64,000 nt of DNA, from contig WHVY01000001.1 of the NCBI GenBank assembly GCA_022266195.1, positions 16,492,001 through 16,556,000 on the forward strand. The letters are read 5' to 3'. A program made the position numbers and the translations under genes. Origin of the DNA: Tetranychus cinnabarinus. Its lineage: Eukaryota > Arthropoda > Arachnida > Trombidiformes > Tetranychidae. The number at the start of each line of letters is the position of its first letter. The first letter of the stretch is position 1. Shown in pieces: positions 48,357 through 60,603 of the stretch. The notes beneath the pieces were generated by a model. The model did no database searches. It saw only the letters and a list, made by a program, of their open reading frames with translations, and was not told the origin of the DNA.

Positions 48357-48837
48357 TAAGGTTTTGTATACTTTTGTAAATGTCCTGAAACTGTGTGCAT
48401 TACCAATGAATAATTCATCTTTTTTGTCAGGTATCTAAAATTGTTAATACATTTGATCTATCTTAAATTAGAGAGAATTTGTTGAGAATAAATTGGATTC
48501 AAGTAATTAAATTTATTTACAAGTTTATGATACAAGTCATGATTTATGAAGATGAAAGTTGGCCTGATAATTGGCAAATGAAGATGATTAAAAAACTGAT
48601 TTTTCTCATTAGAATTGCTTTTACAAAATAAATTTTACAGTAAATTAACATTGAAAAAGAGTTGCATACTTTTTTGCCAATTTCAACCTTCAATATCATT
48701 CGTCTAATGTAAAGCATTAGATTTTGTCGTTTAATGTAAATAGACTGTAATAATTTTTAATAATGATAAAATTTTTAAGATAATCTGGCAACATTTAACT
48801 TAATAAACTACGGATATGTTTGCATAACCATCTGAAT

Positions 48838-51800
48838 TCATGGATAAGCTGAACGAAAACCTTGATCCTCATAAAGGGGATTTTTTATCAATCCTTTCTC
48901 AATATGAGAACATTCACCAAAATTACAATTAAGATGATTATGACAATGATTAAAGGGGCATGTCGTTCTATCTCTAATCCCTGGTTTCAGACCAAACTTG
49001 AAATTTGCCGTTGGTCCAATAATATAAGGGAAAATGTCTGATCTTTTGGTCAATTTATTTTTACTCCGACCAATTGAGCCTTCGGTTGTATTACTTGAAC
49101 TATCAACATTCGATAATCTATCTAATAAACTGTTTTCCCGTTGGCCTCCTCCTCCTCCGCTTCCTTCAAGTCCTCTAAACAGAGTAAATGCTGTAGACAA
49201 GGATTCAGCATAGGAACCATTTTTTGGAGGTAAAATGCCATATTTTTGAATGGTATAAATGATTGGTCCAAAGATACCAAAAAGAGACGCAGAAGCCATC
49301 AGAATCATTGCTAGTGATGTTATTATATCCCGATAAATGGCATAATTTTCCAAATTAAGACGATTACTTGTTAATCGAGGATTGACTTGTTGGTCAGTCA
49401 ATGATAAATTGGATGATCCAGTTTCAGGAGATTCAGTAAGATTGTCAACAAGAATAACGGAAAACATGTAAACTGGAAATATAATTGTACTTGTAATGAA
49501 GATATGTTTGCCATCCTTAAATGCAAATGGTTGATGACGAGCTGACCAAGAGACCATGATTAATAATGTGCTAATCAAAATTAAATAAGATTGAGATAAT
49601 ATGTAGTCCTTAGAATTGGGTGAACACTCTTTAGGTAGACGATAAAGAGCATCATTAGACCATGGAGATTCATATCTAGAAATAAAGAGTAAAATGAAAA
49701 TTAGCTTCAATTTAAATAATGTTGTTGAAATAGGAAGAAACACTATCATCTTCATTGATTGTGTTAATCAAAGAGGGATTTAAGGTAGCGCTTTAAGTTA
49801 AATTGAATAGACACTGATTTAAAAATAGCTTTGACTTTTATAGTTACAATTAATAAATAACTACTCTTATGCTCGTCTAAATATGCTTTTTGATTCGAGT
49901 AATTGTTTACTGAATATAATTAGTATTCAGACTGATATCTAAGGTGTGTTTAAGGGTTAAGAAAATAAATATATTAACTGATCTACTAATTACATATAAA
50001 TGTTTACAATTTATTTATATATATTTAATTTTTGTCACTTTGTAAGTGAGCGACTTTCGCTAAGTGTGTTTAAGGTGTTTGGGTATTTTTTTTGATAAAT
50101 GGTTAGTTGAATAAATTGTCTTGAAAAGTAATATAAGGTTCAAAGTAATTTACAATTTAACCAACCGGATAAATACTATAATCAGCATGTAAATGATTAA
50201 CATCTCACTGTTTAACTAAATTTATTAATTGTAAACAGTAGTAACATCATTTCACCCACAACACATAAAGATAACTATCAATATTTTATGCTGAATTCAT
50301 CATTATGTTTAAACTCTTTTGTATGCTTATATTCACAATTAAACCTGATTTAGTATTGTAATGGTTAACAAAATCATTAAATAATAGTAAACTCTACGCA
50401 TTCAATGTTAGTAATGATTATTGATTCAAAGCAGTTTAAAAAATGATCAACTTTCAACGTGAAATTGTTTTTTACATTCAAGATGTAAAAATTTTTCTTG
50501 CTGTCACCTTAATTCAATTGATAATTGTCAAATTTTCATTTATAAGGCTCAACACACATATTAATAAAATCAGTTCAGATCAGCTGAACACTTAAGGGTT
50601 CAATCTTATGAACGGGGAGCTTTTAAAATGAGTAATTCAAATTGAATTAGCTCAATATCAAGGTTAAGCCTAAAGCTTGAAATTGAAATTTCAAAGCTAA
50701 ATGAATGAATAGAATTATCAAGTTCAAAAATATCTAAATTCATACTGCAGTTCAATTTGAATTTGTATCGAAGATAGAAAGCATTTCAAACTAGTATGAT
50801 GATGGCGTTGTGACTTACTCTTCATATTCACCTTTACCTTTGACTTTTTCATTTCTAAAAAGCTCTCATTTCACTTGATTACATTTTTGACACTAACAGG
50901 TAATCAACCAAAGCCAAAAATGAGAAACCACAAAACCAAAAAAACCAGAAACTACTCTAACATAACATAACTAGTTGGCTTCATCATTGAGATTTCAACA
51001 AATCATTATTTGAATGTTGAATCAATTTTTCCTAAAGATCAAGGTTTAATGAAATGATCAGAATTGTGGTCATGAATTTCTATTGAAAAGCACAAATGTT
51101 TGCTTAATTTTGCATAATTCAATACTTTAATATTTCACGGTATTTAGTTGATTGTGAGGTTAAGTTTGATTCCAGTAAAAGTGATAAATTTAAGAAAATC
51201 TAATCGATTGAGGTTTTCAAGTAAAAGGAAATATCTAAATGACAAATTGCCCGTGAAAACAGTTGACTAACAATGCAATCTGTGTCATTGTGTTTCTATT
51301 AATGGATTGATTTTATCAATTTAAACTGCTTCATTTCATTCTGGTAATCATAAATAAATTTGATTAATGGTAGGCTGAATGTTTCAATATTTTTTAAAGA
51401 GATTGAGGCAAATGACGAAAAAATAATCATGTCAATAGCAGCAAAAAAAGTTGTCTTGAAAAGTGTTAAATCAGCCTTTAAAACGATTCACTGAATCAAT
51501 AGGTAAAATGAATTACCAAAATGAAAAAGTGAGAGATAAAAATGATGAGTTAAATGATGGAAAAAAGGACTAAAATGTGATAATCTATTAACTTAACAAT
51601 AAATCACAAGAAGCTACCAAAATAAGTGTTAAAATTGCAGCCGCTTCAAATCGATCCTAATTTTAAATTTCTCGATAATACGCTCTTTGAACACTTTGAT
51701 GAGGATAGCAATGATTGTTTGATGATCAGGGGTTTGATCATCAATTTTTGCGCATCAACTTACGCCCAACGTTGCATTTCCAGAGCTAATTGAATTCCGA

Positions 51801-54800
51801 TGATAAAAAGCAAGGTTAAACATTGATTTAGTTTAGATATTTTTCCGCCAAGACCAATCCACTTTTGAGCTCGCAAATACATTCCACGTTGAAGTAGACT
51901 GCCAAATAACATTGTACAAGATATATTATGGATGCTTGTCCGCAATGAGCACATCAATATTGTTGGTGGAAATACATATCTAATTGAAAAAAGGACAAAA
52001 ATATTGTTATTAAACATGAATGATTAAATTATCGATAGATATTGTTTGACTTACAAAATAGCACCAAAGTAAACAATGATGATTGAAAGTATGTGAAAGG
52101 TGGCCAAATCTTGATTTGATTTTTTAAATGCTCCTTCACATGATTTCATCAAAATGTATGTAAAGGTATAAAGAGCAATCAAGATGCCAATTACATTGAG
52201 AGAAATGATTGTTACTGTCCAAGAGTGGCCTAACCACGAATAAAATGAAGAGTAACGTTTTCTCACAATTTCATCATTTGCCAATGATAATCTGTTTGTA
52301 CGAACAATTGAATTTCTTTCAATCATTTGTTTACTATTAACACCGGGTGAAGATGTTCCAGATTCAATTGGTCGATGTTGATTTCCGATTGTCTTTTCAG
52401 TAGCTGATTTCATTTCATTTCTGGTATCAATTCCTGAAGACATGGGCTTCAATCTCAAAACATAATCAGAGGGTAAAGGTTTGATAAAAGGTCGACCATA
52501 AGATGGTAGCTGGCTTGTTGGTGAATCGGAAAGATTATTACTTGAAACTTCTTTATCATCAACAACCAAAGAAGCAGGTATACTATTTGAATTGGGTGAT
52601 TCTGATTCAAAAAACTCTTCATCTCGAGAAACTGACTTGAATTGATCTCCAGTTGACTTTGATGAACCTCCAGACTGTCTTGCTTCACGGTTAAATAAAA
52701 CTCCATCCTCAAAATAGCCCATGTCCATTATTTGGCAGTTTGATGTGATTGCCTTTAGTCCATAACGATTACTAACTAAATAGTGTTCATCATCATAATG
52801 CAATTTAAAGCCATTAAGCGAAGCAAATCCAGAATCATTGATTGTCCCATTAATTGACATTAACTCGGATTGAATAAGATTAACTAGAGAAGCTCCCTGA
52901 GACGGTGAACAATCGTAAGATGGTCCTTTAAGTGTACAATATTTACGTTCATATGATCGCAATGCCAATCCATAAGACCAGACAGATTTAATCATTGATG
53001 AAAAGAGATAATGAGATGAGGAAAGGGTTGATGAAGAGGAATCATTGGGTGATGATGATGATGATGGTGTAAATGTTGCCGACTCCAAAAGCTCACGAAA
53101 TAAAGGATCAATAGAATCCCCCATTGAGGATAATTCAGCTGATAGGAAATCATGAAGCTCTGGAGTTGATTCATGTTGAGGTAAAATGAGATATAAAGGT
53201 TTTGTGTGGCAACCAGATGAATCTTTTGAGCTGTAAAGGTGTGCAATTTGAGCTGAAATATCTTGACTTGTGACAACAATCCAATCAAAGTCTTCCGAAT
53301 CGGGAGGAACCACCGTTTTTAGACTAGAAAAGAGCTTCAGTGTTTCCTCTGAACTTAAAAAGAGTATCGTATTTTTAACATTTGCCTGTTGAAGAAAAGA
53401 TGGAAAACAAAGAAAAGGTTAATAAATAGCAAATTTAGTTCAGTTAATTAGTTGGAAAAGGCAAGATAATACAGTTTCGATAGAAGTTTATTTGCTTCAT
53501 TAACCTGGCAAAGTAAAGGTTGAAAACCAAACCAAACAAGGAACAAATAAAAAAGGATTTTTGCCTAAAAAATTCAAGTTAAAGTTGAAACCAAAATGTG
53601 TTCAAGTGATAACTGGTTGAATGCCAACAGTTCCGTTGAAAAGATGGTCAAATTGTCGATTAAATTGAGTATTTCTTAATCATTTTGATACCTGATAGTT
53701 GAAAAGTCAATTCAACTCTTGCTATAAACGAATTATTCATTATCAATTTACAATCATTGATTTGATCACAATCAATGGATTTAAGGTCAACCAGTGAAAA
53801 TGTGACTAACTGCGTATTTTGCTCGTGAACTTTAAATTAAAACAACGATCAACAATCAAATGTAAAAGTGATTAAGAGTTGGGTTACAAAAGGTAATGCA
53901 ATTGAAAGTAACATTTCCATTGAAAGCAATAACTTTAAATATACACAAAATTAGAGGATGAAAGTTGACTCGACAATCAAGTTAATTTGGTTCAAAAAGG
54001 CTCTTCACTTTTGATGGGAAACTTTAATCACTTTTAACAAGCAACAAACCAATTTAAGGGTTAACTCAATTAGCATTCTGATAATAGACTAATCAAGACG
54101 ACAATAATCAATCAATCAATTGAATGGGCAAATTTTTTCAAGCAAAACATTTCCTTATTTGAATATCTTATTGTATTGTTTAAATATTATCATTTTACCA
54201 AACTCAATCACTGATTGATGAGTCTGTAAAATTAATCAACAAAATTTGTAAACAATAAACTAATGATTTATAATATCAAATTGTTTGCTTTCAATGAAAT
54301 CCAATTGAATTGAAGTGTATTTGAAGTATTGATTTGAATAATTGAAATTGGATATTTTTATAATTTTCAGAAACTGTGTTTCAATGAACATTGAAAATCT
54401 GTTTACATATCCAATGTTTACCATTTCAAGTTGAGCAAATAATTTCCAGGAAAAATGTATTCAATTTAAAATTTGAAATCAAAGTCATCATTAGATAAAT
54501 ATTTAAATATATTGAACATTCAATATCAATAGGAAGTGAATAATTTCCGTGAACAGTGAAAAGCAAAACGGAAACCAAATTGTTAGTTGAATTACAATGA
54601 AAAGTGTAAGAACACTTTCAATTTGAAACTAAATTGTGATTTGATGGTAAAGGCGAGACAATTGATTGCATCCAAACCAGACTGGTGCAACCTTTTAATA
54701 GCACCAACAATTGTATGGAAAGTAGCATTTCAAAGTTCATTAATATATTAATAGATTGGATAAATTAATAATCAATTAAAGATGACAGAAAGGAAAAGGT

Positions 54801-57190
54801 TGCAGTAAACATAATTTGTAAGGTTAATTGGAAAGGTTGACTGGAATTGAGTTTGAATAATTTATAAATCGGGTAAATCAACTAATGGTGTTAGTATATT
54901 GTTACACACCTTATTGGTTGAGTCTCGTTTGTTTGCTTCATTTGGGTAATCAACTGTTGATTCAATTGGTGAATTTTGTACGTTAAATCTAACTTTAGTG
55001 GCAATATCTTCCAATACTTTGGTATAATAGAGAGGAACCTCATCCGACACAACCAGAGTGGCCTGAGACCAGTTTAGCTTGTTCAACAGTCCCATAACGG
55101 CTTTGGACAGATATTTCAATGAAGAGGCAACAGTGAATAAAGTGGTTCCCGGTATTTCCATAGGATCTTGTTCCTGGGTTGTTATGATAGGAACTTGGAA
55201 GCTTGTGAAAAGGTTCAATGTTGATCGATACAATTGTCCAGAAGAAATGGCTCCTAATCAAGAAATAAAAATAGATTCAATTAATTTCTGATATTTACAT
55301 GAACAATGAATGATATAAAATTGTAATGGTAGATAAAAAACAACCAAAAACCAGCAATTTGGATTAAAGGCAATAAATTTTCACTTCTTCAGTTTTATTG
55401 TAATTTTAATGGGTTTTGAATGTTAGAAAGTGTAATTGGTTGAAATGAAAGTTTCAATTTAAACCTCAATTGAAATAACATGGATCTGGATAATTAATTA
55501 ACAGTGAAGATTAACAGTTTCTTTTCATGATACTCAATTTACCGGAAGAATTAAATATTACAGAATCATCATTATCATCGGCGTCATTAAAGCATCAAGA
55601 ATCAACATTATTATAATCATCATCATCATTATCACCACCAACAATATGGACAATTAAACTTTCATCATTTCTTTAGCTACTTAAACAAAAGTGTTCAAAT
55701 GTGTATATGTTTAGAAATGCGAATTTGTAATAATTTTTTTGCATCTTTTTAACTGAAAGATACGAAATGGTGATTATTATCATGTTGATGATGATATATG
55801 ATGAACTTTAATGATGGGAATGACTTTACTAAATAATAATAGTGAGTGAAGAGCTGCGATTGTTGGGTGTTATAATAACAATTCAATGTGAACGGTAAGA
55901 CTGAGGTTAATAATAGCAAGTATTAAAAGTTTCAAAATTGTTGACAACAGGTTAATAAAAGGATTGTAAAGAAAGATCAAGATGATAATAATTATGATGG
56001 ACAAGAGAAGAGTTGAATAGAAATTATTGGACATTTAGATTTGACCAAGTTACGTTGTCCACTGTTAAACCTAAATGTTATTTTTTAATTGAATAGCTTT
56101 GTGTCAAAAGTATTCATGATGATGATAATTATGGCGAGGATGAAGTGTAGGTTAAAACAATTGAAAATGATGGCTTTTCAGTGAGACAACTGAAAGTAAT
56201 TTTACTTTTAACCATTTTTGGTGATCTTTAATAGATTGACCTCAATTGGGCATTTAACTTTTTTTAGCATTCTTATTTGTCTTTGGTCACTTTCAGTAGT
56301 TTGACTGATTACTTGAATTGTACTGAATAGAAACTGTTAATGACTATTACTGATTGTTGTAATGTTATTGTTGGTTTTTTTGTTGAAGTGGAATTTAAAA
56401 ATTATTGTTTTGGGTTCACAAGACAAAGATGGCTAATGGGTTGCTTTTTTGTTGGTTTTTGATTGATTTTTTTACCTTGTATCATTTACTTACCTATTAA
56501 TGGTGATTCTCTGTCTTTAAGACAAGTTTTTGATTGAATATCATCGAGATGAGATAATATTCTGACTGTTTGTCTCTCGGAAATAGATTCATCTGAACAT
56601 GTATCATAAAGATATAATCCTAATTTGAGTTGACTTGCATTTTGGTTAACATTAATTTGATGGATTGCCCATATAGCGGCCATTGCACTTCGGACAGCAG
56701 ATAGATTAACTTGATCACTACATTGTCCAGGTGTAAGAGATTTGTGTGAATTGATGAGAAGGGCGACATTTAAATCTCCTGGATAAACAATTAGACGAGG
56801 ATCATTGAGAGGTTTGCGTTTAGGTGAATTTGAATGAGCTGTAAAGGGTGTTGATGTAGGGACAAAAGATGGTGATGAAGATGAAAATGAAGGTTCTGAT
56901 GGTGTTGGTGGGGTTAACAAAGGTGATGGCAGTGAAGTTGGTGAGGTATCTATTGTTGTGGACAGAGATGAAGGTGCGGATGATGTTTGACGATAACGAC
57001 GATAGGAGTGACCATGATAATCATCTGGTGGCAATACCTCGGACAATGTTAATGTGAATAAGGCACTTAATAAAATCCATTGAAGGTAAAGGAACACAAC
57101 TAAACCAATTTGATCATTGATACCAAAAAATTTATTGCTAGGTTTCTGGTTAAGCCTGGTGGCAGGAAAAACGGCAAATGGATTGATCAT
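48838..57190 (-). CDS. Orphan class C (mGluR-like) G-protein-coupled receptor
   Basis: Five exons in transcript order: 57190-56494, 55253-54910, 53385-52055, 51979-51764, 49675-48838. They join in frame to 1141 residues. A hydrophobic N-terminal segment (about 28-50) acts as signal. A Pro/Ser-rich spacer follows, then a Venus-flytrap ligand domain (from about 140: GDLNVALLINSHKSL, GLYLYDTCSDESISERQTVR, PLIGGAISSG). The usual nine-Cys domain before the membrane part is missing; a Ser-rich linker of over 100 residues takes its place. Seven membrane segments lie near 736-760, 776-792, 797-815, 838-855, 889-907, 920-940 and 978-1003. Cys in LMCSLRT (segment 3) and Cys880 (loop 2) would form the class C disulfide. 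The tail has a Gly run and a Cys/His cluster. The ligand is unknown. It resembles the insect orphan class C receptors more than true mGluRs (inference). Confidence 0.88.
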
Positions 57191-60100
57191 ATCCACGGTT
57201 GTCTCATATCATCTGATCAACATAATTAAACTGGTTAAACAAAACAAATTGATTGGTAACAAAAAAACTGCGACAGACTGGCGTCAAAATTTATCTTAAT
57301 CCTTTGTAATTTACCGAAGATTTGGTAAAATTGAAACGATTGCTTTTAATTTTCCATTTTAACCGGTGAGTTGTGTGAGAACCAAACTTGCAAGATGTAA
57401 TGTAGACACTTTTTCAACTGTTAACTTGATAAGGTGATTGACTAAAAGGGTGAAAAGAGGGAAAAAAGGAAAGCAAATTATTAAAAAAGGTAACAAAAGC
57501 AAACTAAATGTTATAATGAAGATAGATCGGTTAGATGACCATAAAACATTAACATAATGCACTGTAGGATATAAAATACCAACATTAATTTAACGCCATT
57601 TGTTGAGAATTGAAAAAGCTTTATAAAGATGAGATTGAACCTTACTATTTTCATTTAAACAATATGAATATCTGACCAGAAGATGAAACTGAAAAGGATA
57701 AGAATGATGATTTACTTGATGATCAAGATGATGGTAAAAGATGATAAAAGGGAGTTGAAGGGAGGAGAAGAGTTAAGAAAGCAAGAAGAAGAAGTAAAAA
57801 AGATTGAAAATCATTGACAAGAAGCGACTTTGGTGAAAAATATAATTTTATATCATGTGAATTGAACGTTAATTCAAGGTAGATAACTTTTTCTCCACCC
57901 TTAATCTCTCAAGGAAATTAAAAAGTCTTAATCTTTCTTCCTATTTCCCTATTGATTCAAGCGATTTAATTTGTAATCAAAGTCAGACTTGAACACACTA
58001 TTAACATTTCACCTATTTTCAATGGGAAAAGCAGTATCGTCCAATCAATTGATTCAATGAATTTAAAACTAAATCAAGATTGTTCATTTGAGAAGTTAAT
58101 TGTTTACCCTTGCACCTCTCATCCTATGTGAATCAAATTTAATCTGTAGGTAACTAATTAACTTTTTTCACAGTAAAATGTGTGAACTTAGTCAGTGTGT
58201 TATACCAAGAAAAGGTGAGGAATACCAGTTAACCAATTGATTTCATTACTGATTGATTTTCCTGGTTTACACCATTTTTTTGGGTTAAATTGCTCAAGTC
58301 AAGTTGATTACAAACAGTTAATTTAGACAAATCTATGGACTTTTTAGATTACATTGTTTAACCAGATTCAAGTGCAATTGATGCAACACTGATTGTAAGG
58401 CCAATAAACTGGTCATTATTTTAATGAATAAAACAAAAACGATGAAACAGTAATTTGATCAAGATGATGATTTTGAAGACGATGGTGAAGAAAGGGAAAG
58501 ATGAAAAAAATAAAGGTTGAGATTCACCATTGAGGTTTGATTGTTGGAAACTTCATCATTTCCTCAATCAAGACAACATGATGATGGCTAGGATGAACTT
58601 TTCTTATTCTTCTGGTTAACATGATAATGAATAAGATATTTTTCAATTGAAACCAGAGTTACAATGGTTAAAATAATCAACTGTTGGCGTTGAATTAACT
58701 TTTGCATGACCTTACACTATTACTTTGGGTTATTATACATGAAAGTTTCTCAACCGGACAGTCTTCATGTTTTAACATCAATTTTTGTTGCATTTTGTAC
58801 CTTCAACAACCATGATCAACCTGGACTGTTTCTCATCCCCTTAGTTCATCATCTTTTCACCATCTTCATCTTAACCAGCAAAAAAGCTTCCCTGAATTTA
58901 GCCGAGACTTTTTTGTTCCGGTTTTACACAATTAAAACACAATGATTATAATGATAGTTTCATCATTTGGATGAGTTAATATAAAAGGTAAGCTTGTAAT
59001 TGAAAGGAAGAAATTTAAAGATTGATTCTAACATTGAAAAATGTCAAGAAACTGACTTATTAATTGTTCAATTTGAGCAAAGATTTACATTGATTGGAGT
59101 CAACATTTAGATGCATTTCAAAGGTTGAAATGCTTAAAACTAACAAACTGTTGAAAAATAATTTCAACTTGACTTTAGATGCTCATGTTGACATGAAAGA
59201 TTACATCTGATTGCTGGTATTAATGTAAAGTACATTTTGATGAGATTTAGTGTCAATGATTGTATTGTTTCAATATAGTTTATCAAGTGAAAGTCTGATG
59301 AAAGTTGTCATAAAAAAATGCTATATTTGTTTACCTGTTTTTGTTTGTCTTGTTATTTGCTAATTTGAGTTGAAAAAGGTAGACAAAAAGATGATCAAAC
59401 ATGAAGACAGAGAAAAGTTAAAACAATTGAATTGAACAATATAAGAATGTACAGGATTTAACAGTTTTATAATGATTATTGTAATGAAAAGATGGAAATA
59501 ATGTGCAAAAAATAGTAAAGGTTGGAATGTTGGAAGAAAAAAGTTGCTATAATTTGAACGGTTTTGAACTTTTACTGATTCTTGGGAATTTGGTTTAAAT
59601 TTAATTGGATAACATCATGACTAATAGTGAATGATTGAAGCATGGGAAATTGGTGGTTCCTATCATCACCATCACTATCAACTTATAGTTACGATCAGAA
59701 TCAATGAGTTTCTTCCAAATTATTCTGTCAACTAGATAAGCTTAGAAATCATTATGTTTATGGGAAAATGAGCATAACAATCAGTTTCTAAAAGTTCAAT
59801 CAGAATCAATTTAATTTGGTATACAGGTTGTAATTAGAATTGTTGCTGAGCAAAGTTGAGCAAATTTTCTATTTAAATGTAACCTTAGTATAAAAGATTA
59901 TAATTAATATCCAATATTATTTATAGAAACTTTTCGGAACCATGAGATGTGAGAAAAGTGAAATTGAACATTTTCAAATATTGTGTGAGAACAGGTGAAA
60001 ATTGAAAGTTGTGTCTATTTGATGACAATTTAAGATGCTACAATGGTTCAGATTTATTGAAAATTTTTGAAACTCTGAAAGTTGACAGGACTATTGAAGC

Positions 60101-60381
60101 TTTTCAATTCAAAAAATTGAACCTAAAATGGAAAGTTGATAAGAGAAATCAATAAATCTCATGATTGTTAACGATAATCATCTGTAAACATCAACTTTTC
60201 CTTTTCCTAAGCACATTTTTAACCAATTACTGTACGCAATGGGCTGCAAATGTTAATGTGTGTTAATGTTGTTACAGGGCCTTTTATCATCCCACTGAAT
60301 CATAAGCACATTTTCATGGCGGCAATTTCCTTGAAATTAACAAAATTTAATCAAGACAAGATAACAAGCTGATAAATTGAC
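57191..60381. other. 5' region of the class C GPCR
   Basis: May contain its promoter and untranslated first exons. A 79-codon frame at 58706-58945 (+) shows no domain. Nothing else is supported. Confidence 0.4.
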
Positions 60382-60383
60382 TA

Positions 60384-60601
60384 AAGGGTGACACAGGCAA
60401 ACGTGTAAGAGCTCCAAACATTGAATGAGCACCATTGGGCAGTGATAATGTCTTCTTTTGTCGCTATTAGATAAGGAAAATTGTAATTAACGAAATTATT
60501 AATGTATTTCTTATCTAATAGCGACAAAAGAAGACATTATCACTGCCCAATGGTGCTCATTCAATGTTTGGAGCTCTTACACGTTTGCCTGTGTCACCCT
60601 T
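60384..60601. mobile_element. Perfect inverted-repeat element (MITE-like), TA flanks
   Basis: Two 92-base arms (60384-60475 and 60510-60601) are identical inverted copies starting AAGGGTGACACAGGC, with a 34-base spacer. TA lies at both outer ends (60382-60383 and 60602-60603). It has no coding capacity. The perfect match suggests a young element or a recently corrected hairpin. Confidence 0.85.
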
Positions 60602-60603
60602 TA

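Noticed and set aside
58706..58945. 79-codon plus-strand frame
   Set aside because: No domain or signal peptide, length expected by chance across the window.
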